Shown: one piece after another, positions 57,419 to 64,000 of the stretch
How the letters are laid out: the number at the start of each line of letters is the position of its first letter
Position numbering within the stretch: the stretch's first letter is position 1
NCBI GenBank assembly: GCA_012976225.1
Contig: JAAVVG010000005.1
Location: 496,001-560,000 of the forward strand
Reading direction: 5' to 3'
Origin: Golubevia sp. BC0850
Taxonomy: Eukaryota; Basidiomycota; Exobasidiomycetes; Golubeviales; Golubeviaceae
DNA length: 64,000 bases
Made by a program: the position numbers and the translations under genes
The notes under the pieces: model-generated
What the model saw: only the letters and a program-made list of their open reading frames with translations
Told to the model about the DNA's origin: nothing
Database searches by the model: none

Positions 57419-58606
57419 TGTGATAGATTGGTTGTTGGTGGGTGGTGGTGAAGGTGAGATTGCTGTTGGTTGAGAGATGATGAAGAAAGGATAGGATTGA
57501 ATGGGAAGGAGAAAGGAATAGATGGGTTGTCAGATAGGGGATTGCCAAGGGAGGAAGAGAAAGGAGAAAGGGGGGTGGGATGACCATCCCGAGTCACAGC
57601 CACATCGAGCTAACTTGATAGTCTGAACTCGATTGGATGAATGGATCTGATTGTCATGCTGTTGATGAAGACCATGAATACCATTGAACATCGAGAGAGT
57701 AGTTGCATCTTGAATCTTTTTCATCCCCTTCCCCTGTGTTGTTGTTCCTTCATCCCGCCTTCACTTTGCTCTTCCATTCGATTCCATTTGGAATATGAGT
57801 ACTCACTTTTTAGATGTTATATTAGAGAATGAGAGTTGAAAGAAAGATATTTATAAGAAAACGAAATAAGAGAGAATGGGAGGAGAGAATGGAATGAAAG
57901 AAAGAAAGAAAGAGAGGAAGAGAATTTTTGATTTTGAAGCCTCTCGGGCGCTCGCCCCCCTGTTTTCTGACGGCCCTTCCCTTCCTCATGCCAGCGAAAT
58001 GGATCACTAATGGATCCTTTTCATCTGCATTTGGACTCCACCCTCGGACCCTCCTTCTAGCTAGAGGTTGTCAAATTGTCACACGTCCAAATGGTAGATC
58101 ACAACGGTTTCCTTTTTCCAAATCCGTTTGTCCGCGAGATCTCATCTTTGATATGCAATGAATCCGTTGAAACTCCAACTGTACTCTGCTCGAGTAGTAG
58201 ATTGGGTATAGGAGGGGAAGGGAACAAGTAGATGCCTCCCCTAGTGAAAGACCCAACAAACGAGAGAAGGAAAATCGCCATTCCTCCCCTCCGTAAGCAT
58301 TAGTTGGTGATGCATCAGCTTTTAATTAACCTTTGTAGCAGAGTGGATAGACAGCAGAAACGCAGAAACAGAGAAGGGGTCATCTTCCTTCCCCGCCACC
58401 TGATCTCGGCCATCGCACGAATTCCTCAGTCATTTCAAGCGATGGAAAGAATTCGAGAAGTGAACCTGGTATTCACAATGAACACATCGAAACAGCAATC
58501 GTTATACATCGAAGAGGAAACCGTTGTTTAAAAAGAAGCATGAGAAGAAGCAAGTTAACCTAAAAACCCCAATTCAGTTTGAGAAGTTGAGCGAATCCAT
58601 TCTTTC
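57419..58606. other. Intergenic region upstream of the modular A/E/P/V gene
   Basis: This is about 1.2 kb between tandem minus-strand genes. It contains a TATAAATA element (57848-57855, minus strand), GA/CT-rich tracts and no gene I can support. The 430 bp between that element and the ATG would be a long leader or hide a 5' UTR intron. Confidence 0.5.
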
Positions 58607-61291
58607 TTAAACGGCCATGACTGTATGAGAAAGGGGAAGTGGAAGAAGTAAGAGATTGAGTTTGCAAAGAGGGGGTGGATTGCTGAGGCCAAGAAGAAAA
58701 CCTCACCGATACTCTTGACGTTACAGTAAGAGAGTAGACCAGCCTTTCCTGACTCTACACCCATTCCAGAAGATTTGACACCTGTCCGAAGGGAAAAGAA
58801 GAAAAGAGACAATCAGCTGACTTTCTTCAAAGAGTGAAGCGCCTTCGAGAGTGTAATCGATCAAAGCACTCACCTCCGAAGGGAACAGCTGGGTCAAAGG
58901 ACTGAACAGCATTGCACCAAACAGTTCCAGTCTCGAGACCATCTAGATAGGATAGAGGAGACGGAAGGAGGACAGGTAAGTTAGAAGATCTCTCAACTTC
59001 AGATCTCCGATTTTGCAAGTCAGAAACGTACCTGCGATTCTCTTGACTCTCTCAAGATCTTTACCCCAGACACTAGAACCCAGACCGTATTGAGAGTCAT
59101 TAGCCCTCTTCAAGAGATCTTCTTCGTCAGACCACTTTCGATAGAACATGAAAGAAGAGCGAGAGTCAGTCGAGCGTCGCATACAGGCGTCGAGACCTCC
59201 TTCTGAACGTCAAACCAAACTCACTTTGAGCAAAGGCAAGATAGGTCCGAAGGGCTCTTCTTGAACAAGTCTGGAATTCTCAGGTGGGTTGTCGACAAGA
59301 GCCAGAGGAACGAAGTAACCGTTTCCAGACTTGATGTCTTCATCTCCGCAAAGGAACTTGTGTCCGTTCTTCTTGGAGTCCTCGAAGTATTCCTTGACTT
59401 TGTCGAATTGCATCTTGTTGCTGTTGACGATGGAAAAGGGAAGAGATGGGAACAAGGAGGAGTAATCAGAATTGGAGAAAAGACCTCACAAGTACGAAGG
59501 CGAGGCTATATCCTTATAATACTCACTTGATAGGACCGTGGGCAGTCTCAGGGTCGCTTCCAGGTCTGTAAAAGAAGCAACAATGACGAGCGTCAGACCG
59601 ACAGACTGTGTAAGGGCATAGATCAAAGCAGGCATTCTCTCCTCCTGATTATTACTCACCCGACCTTAGAAGCCTTAGCAGCCTCGGTAAGGGCTTTACT
59701 GAAATCATCGTAGATAGATTCGTGTACCTAAGATGAGGCGATGAGGAAGTAGAGTGCGAACGTCATCAGGGATTCGAGTTACAAAGAAAGAATCTTGGAT
59801 TCCAAAAGGAAACTCACGTAAACACGTTTGGAAGCACTGCAGAACTGAGCACTGTTCATCATAGCACCGAACAGTACTTGTGGAGCACAGGAAGCGATAT
59901 CGACGTCAGGACAGATGATAGCTGGGTCGTTACCTCCCAATTCGAGAGTCATTCTTTTGAGAGTAGCAGCGCAAGAACGAGCAACTAGTTTTCCGGTAGC
60001 GGTTGAACCTGTGAAGGAGATCTGCGCAAGGATTGGAGAAAGAAAGAGTGATAAGAGACATTTGTCTCGAAGAATTGAGTACAGCATACTGACCTTTTGG
60101 ATTCCAGGATGTTCAGTGACCCAAGGTCCAAGTTGATCATCACCGACAACGACTTGCAAGACTCCCTTAGGCAGGAACTTCTGAGCTTGCTCTACGATCT
60201 TGATGTTACAAAGTGGAGTGAAAGGACTTGGTTTGACGATCATAGTGTTTCCAGTGTAGAGACATGGAATGATCTTCCAAAGAGAAAGAATGACTGGGAA
60301 ATTCCAAGGAACAATTGCAGCAGCTACTCCTAGGGGAGAATAAGAAGAAATTGCTTTCTTTCCTGGAATCTCTTGGAGAACTTCATCAGCTCCATCCCAG
60401 ACTGCTGGAGTTCCTTCGAACCATTGATGGGTGGAGTGACATTCGAACTCGGCCTGAACGAGAGGGAACAGAGCGAGAGAGAGAGGAGGGAAGATGAAGA
60501 GAATGTCGAGAGGGGAGAGGGCAGAGAGCAGATGAAGATGAAGAGAAGCAAGAGTGTGAAGAGAGAGAAGAGAAGGAAGAGAGGAGGAAGAGAAGAGAGG
60601 CAGACTTCGTCAGCTCTCCTTTCCATAGAAGTGGAACTCGTGATCTTTGCCATGTTTGATCTATCGGGGTCGGGAAATGGGAGAGGAGGAAGACGGAAGT
60701 AGCGGAGCGGGCACTTCCTGGAGATGGAGATATGACCCTGCTCATGTTCCATCAGTTCTGCCCCCAAGGGATCTCTCTGATGGTAGAATCTGAAGCAATA
60801 TAGCTCATCTTCACTCTTTTGAAGCCAATTCCAGCAGAATCCTCCCCGTTCCCAAACTCCGCAGCTCCAAAAGCTCATTCTCGCAGCATTCAGATCTACT
60901 CACGACCATTCTTGATTTACCTTGCTCAGCAATGAGAAGGTCAACAAGGTTTGGAATCTCAGCCTTGTATGCTTCACCTGTAAGAAGCAAAAGCATTGAA
61001 TCTGTCAGCACGGAGATAGAGGTAGAGGAGGCAACAGCCAAGAAGATACTAACCCCACTTGGCTAGAATGTCAGCTCTTTCCTTCCAGCTCTTCTTACCC
61101 CAGCTTTTTTGAGCAGTGGCAGCAGCTTTGACAGCTTGATCTAGTTCTTTCTTAGTAGCGATTGGTACTTGAGCGATCTTCTGCTCATCTGCTGGATTCA
61201 CGACGTCCATCATCTTACTTCCTGATGGGATCACCATCTCTCCATCGATGACGTGACCGAACTTGGTGGATAGATATTTGGCGGAAGACAT
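58607..61291 (-). CDS. NAD(P)-dependent aldehyde dehydrogenase
   Basis: Eleven minus-strand exons (61291-61054, 60977-60904, 60453-60094, 60021-59818, 59727-59660, 59565-59527, 59420-59225, 59134-59032, 58942-58874, 58781-58707, 58620-58607) give 479 residues, the family's normal size. The ALDH landmarks are VPWNFPVILSLWKIIP, ISFTGSTATGK, the general base Glu251 in TLELGGND, the nucleophile Cys285 in NSAQFCSASKR, and EEPFGPILP, VWGKDLERVKRIA and VPFGGVKSSGMGVESGK. It oxidises an aldehyde to an acid with NAD(P)+. The last exon is 14 nt and gives the ending VMAV; reading through that intron would add a 50-residue unrelated tail. The second intron (450 nt) is exceptionally long and purine-rich. 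It is divergent from the alcohol dehydrogenase across 297 bp. Confidence 0.94.
60466..60606. repeat. GA-rich low-complexity tract in ALDH intron 2
   Basis: A nearly pure purine stretch on the plus strand (pyrimidine on the transcript), built of GAGAGA, GGAAGA and GAAGAG units, fills much of the long intron. It acts as an extended polypyrimidine tract in the sense direction. Confidence 0.65.
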
Positions 61292-61588
61292 TGTTTGTGA
61301 GTTGATTGAGTTGATTGGTAGTGAATGGAAGGTGTCGGAAAGAAGAAGGAAGAAGCAAGGTAAGTCAACGTTCAACCGGTTCATCGAAGAACGATCAACG
61401 GTTAACGCGGCCACCTGTTACCGTTTCTTCCAGTTTCGTCTCGTTGTCGTCTCGTTCCTCTTGCTCATTCACACCTTGTTATCTTGAAGTTTGATTCTTC
61501 ATCGTCTCTTCATCTTCCCTTCTCTCTTCTCTTATATCTTCTCCAATTCTCCCAAGGCCTCGCGCTTGCACTTCAGTCTCAGCTCTCC
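61292..61588. promoter_or_regulatory. Shared bidirectional promoter of ALDH and ADH genes
   Basis: This is 297 bp between divergent start codons. It holds CT/AG-rich leaders on both sides and a central GTTAACGCGGCC/ACCGTT segment. It must serve both genes, so co-regulation is likely (inference). Confidence 0.6.
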
Positions 61589-63175
61589 ATGTCCACCCAA
61601 TCTCAAGCATTAGTCTGCAATGAAGCTGGCAAACCCTTCGCTCTGGAAAACATCTGCATTCAACAAGATGCTCTCGGTTCCAACCAAGCCATCGTCAACT
61701 TCAAAGCCTCGGGTATCTGGTGAGTTAAAAGAGACGCACTTGCAAAGTCGTGTGACATCCTTACCTTTGACAACCCTTCTCCCCTTCTCCGGAATAGTCA
61801 TACCGATACTTCTACTTGGCTAGGTCTATTTCCAGTCGCATTTCCCATCATCTTAGGACACGAAGGAGCAGGTCAAATCACTCACCTTCCATCATCTTAC
61901 TCTGGATCAAATCTTCAAGTCGGTGACACAGTCCTTTGTTCCTTCACTAGTTGCAACAATTGCTCTGAATGCAAATCCTCCCATCCAGCTGGATGTCACA
62001 CTTTTCTCCCCATAAACTTTGGAGGAATCACTTCAGACTTCAAGCCTGTGGAGTCGACAACAGGTGAAGATGGAAAGAAGATTACCTCTTTCTTCTTCGG
62101 TCAGAGTAGTTTTGCTAGGCACGGTGTCGTCGATACCAGGGCAGTGAGTTTTCCTGAGATCTGAAAAGTCGACTTCTCTCTGGTAATGGTTGGATGATGC
62201 TCGTGATTTTGCAACCTCTCATAGTCCTTACCCTTCACTCTTTCGCCGCCGTTTCCGTCACTCCAGCTCGTCAAAGTCGACCCTTCCCTACCCGTGGAGC
62301 TCGTTTGTTCCTTCGGATGCGGAATCCAAACAGGTTTTGGTACAGTCTTAAACAAACTACTCCCAAGTCCCTCGAGAAACTTTTCTCATCTTCCAGATCT
62401 AATTTCCTTGAATCTACCGTCAACCTATTCTCAAGATCTTCCCCGTCAAACCAAAAATGACACTTTAGTAATCTTTGGACTTGGAGCAGTAGGATTTGGA
62501 GGACTAGTAGCTGGGAGATTGGCCAAAATTCATACCATTATCTGCGTCGACTTAGTCCCTTCGAGACTAGAGATAGCCAAGAAATACGGAGCGACTCATA
62601 CTGTCGATGCTAGACTCAGTAGCGAAGATGTAATTTCAAAAATCAAGGAATACTCGGTTGGTGGAAATGGAGCTGATATGGCTCTTGAAGCTGCAGGACA
62701 TCCTGTGGCTTTGAAGAATGCTCTGCAAAGTTTGACTTTTTCTGGAAGGATTGCTGCTGTTGGAGCGGCTGCTAACGGTGTTAATGTTGAGTTGGAGATG
62801 GCTGATATTTTAGCTAAGAGTTTGACTTATTCAGGAGTACTGGAAGGTGAGTGACTTGCTCTAGAGTCGAGAGAAATCTCTTGTCGTCACTAACTCCCAT
62901 CGTTCTCTCTCTTCACACGCAAAAAGGTGATTCTTTGCCCGAGCTTTTCATCCCTTACATGCTTGCTTTGTTCAAGCGTGGAGACTTTGACATCATGAAA
63001 GAGGTAAGTCTATGTTTTGATTCTCACTCATCAGTCTGTTTCTTGACTCTGACCGGTTCTCTAAATTCTGGCCCCCCTCTAGCTGGTCAAGACCTACAGG
63101 CCAGAGGAGATGGCTGAGGCAATGGCCGATGCTAAAAGTGGGAAAACTATCAAACCAGTTATCGTTTGGGAATGA
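61589..63175 (+). CDS. Zinc-dependent alcohol dehydrogenase (medium-chain MDR family)
   Basis: Five exons (61589-61719, 61798-62143, 62267-62846, 62927-63003, 63083-63175) give 408 residues. Cys44 of the catalytic zinc site is created across the first intron (TG + T) and begins CHTDTSTW; GHEGAGQI follows. The structural zinc site shows four Cys in CSFTSCNNCSECKSSHPAGC. The nucleotide fold appears as VIFGLGAVGFGGLVAGRLAK with the NAD-selecting Asp in IICVDLVPSRL. The catalytic domain CSFGCGIQTGFGTVLN is followed by an insertion of about 20 residues before the nucleotide-binding strand. Relatives are aryl- or long-chain alcohol dehydrogenases and the class III enzyme; the insertion and missing class III signatures argue for an aryl/aliphatic alcohol enzyme. 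With the divergent ALDH it would oxidise an alcohol through aldehyde to acid. Confidence 0.92.
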
Positions 63176-63288
63176 GTACATACAAGGGGATTCAGTCTAG
63201 GTTCCGTGTCAAGGGTTTCAAATGAGATATACAAGTACAGATCTGTTAAATATCCCACGAACAGTACAAGTTGCAATTCAAAAATCTT

Positions 63289-63696
63289 TCAAGTGAGGTC
63301 TATAATTTGATTCGCGTCCTTTGTCTTGCGAGCTGCAGGCACAGGTCTAACTGTCTGAGCTTTAGATCTCGATCCTCCCACCTCTCTCTGACCCGCCTCA
63401 TCAGAATCAGAATCCCAAATTCTATCCTCTTCATCGTCTCTTAGCCTTAATCTTCTCCCCTTTCCCCATCTTCTCCAGCTTTTCCATCTCTTTTTCTTTT
63501 CCTCTCGAACTCGATCCTTGCCTGAAACTTTGGGTTTCTTTGAACTAAACCTTCTCGGTAGAATTGTGCTTGTATGGCGATTCAATGAGATTCGAGCAAA
63601 TCTCGGGAGCCTCACAAAGTGTGGAACAAAGAAGACGTCAAAAATTGCAACAAGGAAGAGAGTAGAAAGTAGAGAAGAAAACGAAAAAGGAGTCAA
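63289..63696 (-). CDS. Small basic protein with N-terminal membrane segment, unknown
   Basis: This is a single minus-strand frame of 135 residues. It starts MTPFSFSSLLSTLFLVAIFD, a likely signal anchor or mitochondrial targeting helix, continues into a strongly basic middle (KKKRWKSWRRWGKGRRLRLR) and an acidic patch (DDEEDRIWDSDSDEAG), and ends NQIIDLT. I do not recognise a family. It is convergent with the alcohol dehydrogenase, with only about 110 bp between stop codons. No intron is needed. An upstream exon beyond 63696 is possible. Confidence 0.45.
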   Translation of the reverse strand: MTPFSFSSLLSTLFLVAIFDVFFVPHFVRLPRFARISLNRHTSTILPRRFSSKKPKVSGKDRVREEKKKRWKSWRRWGKGRRLRLRDDEEDRIWDSDSDEAGQREVGGSRSKAQTVRPVPAARKTKDANQIIDLT

Positions 63697-63743
63697 GGGT
63701 TATGGTTCAATGAAGAAAGGTTCTGAAACACTTGAAAATTTGC

Positions 63744-64000
63744 TCATGCTGGTGTGATGGACAGTTTGTCGAAGTGACATTGGGAGTTAACACCATCTGG
63801 GGTTACGGAACCTACCAGGCCTTCGAAAACAATGTTGGCACCTCCGTTTATGCCGACTCTAGATTCTTGACACCAAGAAAAGTCAGTTCCCTCAGCGACA
63901 ATGTCTACGTCTTCAAAGACTAAGCTACCATAGGTCCAATCGACATCGTAAGTCTCTATGCAGAAGTTGGCAGTGATCATGGTTATGTTGATGTCGTAAG
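63744..64000 (-). CDS. Partial minus-strand ORF running off the window edge
   Basis: A frame open from the right window edge stops at 63744. Its translation (GSLVFEDVDIVAEGTDFSW, then GGANIVFEGLVGSVTPDGV) has the alternating hydrophobic pattern of beta-strand proteins and looks like the 3' end of a gene whose body lies outside the window. The plus strand is also open over 63732-63923, so strand choice is tentative. No family is recognised. Confidence 0.35.
   Translation of the reverse strand, partial: YDINITMITANFCIETYDVDWTYGSLVFEDVDIVAEGTDFSWCQESRVGINGGANIVFEGLVGSVTPDGVNSQCHFDKLSITPA

Noticed and set aside
1-64000. Search by eye for transposons, LTR elements, tRNA and rRNA genes
   Set aside because: No transposase, reverse transcriptase or integrase motifs, long terminal or inverted repeats, tRNA cloverleaf boxes or rRNA blocks were recognised.

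Overview
The window is fungal nuclear DNA. Nearly every gene is cut by short introns of about 50-200 nt with GT(G/A)AGT donors and pyrimidine-rich CAG/TAG acceptors. Genes lie on both strands, intergenic gaps are small, and the proteins are typically fungal (ERG28, ATP23, Brx1, an HsbA-like secreted protein, NAD formate dehydrogenase, an EF-hand MscS channel). The intron density and protein style suggest a basidiomycete, possibly Pucciniomycotina. That placement is inference, not proof. I see no LTR element, DNA transposon, rRNA, tRNA or CRISPR array.

Layout, left to right. 0.1-2.8 kb: cyclic phosphodiesterase and an otubain deubiquitinase. 3-7.7 kb: a UIM-bearing unknown protein, divergent from a Fun30/SMARCAD1 chromatin remodeler. 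8.3-17.1 kb: a Ser-rich unknown protein, divergent from a giant CRIB-kinase of the PAK family whose catalytic loop is degenerate. 17.6-22.4 kb: a small unknown ORF, a DHA2-type MFS transporter with a 10-nt exon, and a divergent cis-prenyltransferase with a large insert. 23.3-25.5 kb: formate dehydrogenase. 25.9-30.1 kb: BRX1, a Mediator-19-like gene and ERG28, the last two with start codons 71 bp apart. 30.6-31.0 kb: an F-box protein, followed by a gene-poor 1.5 kb. 32.6-42.3 kb: HsbA-like secreted protein, MscS/EF-hand channel, alkaline phosphatase, GFA/CENP-V-fold protein and a secreted nucleoside hydrolase. 42.7-47.6 kb: a 1609-aa single-pass membrane protein. 48.6-50 kb: ATP23. 50.5-55 kb: an amino-acid permease and an aldo/keto reductase. 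55.6-57.4 kb: an Ala/Glu/Pro/Val-rich modular protein. 58.6-63.2 kb: an aldehyde dehydrogenase divergent from a zinc alcohol dehydrogenase. 63.3-64 kb: a small unknown protein and a partial ORF.

Most neighbours are functionally unrelated, as is usual in fungi. The clearest functional pairing is the head-to-head ALDH/ADH locus, with 297 bp between start codons. It reads as a shared-promoter alcohol-to-acid oxidation module, and an aldo/keto reductase lies a few kb away. The exon models were assembled by hand from splice signals and reading-frame continuity, and each stated exon chain keeps frame to its stop codon. Exon coordinates are given in the entries.
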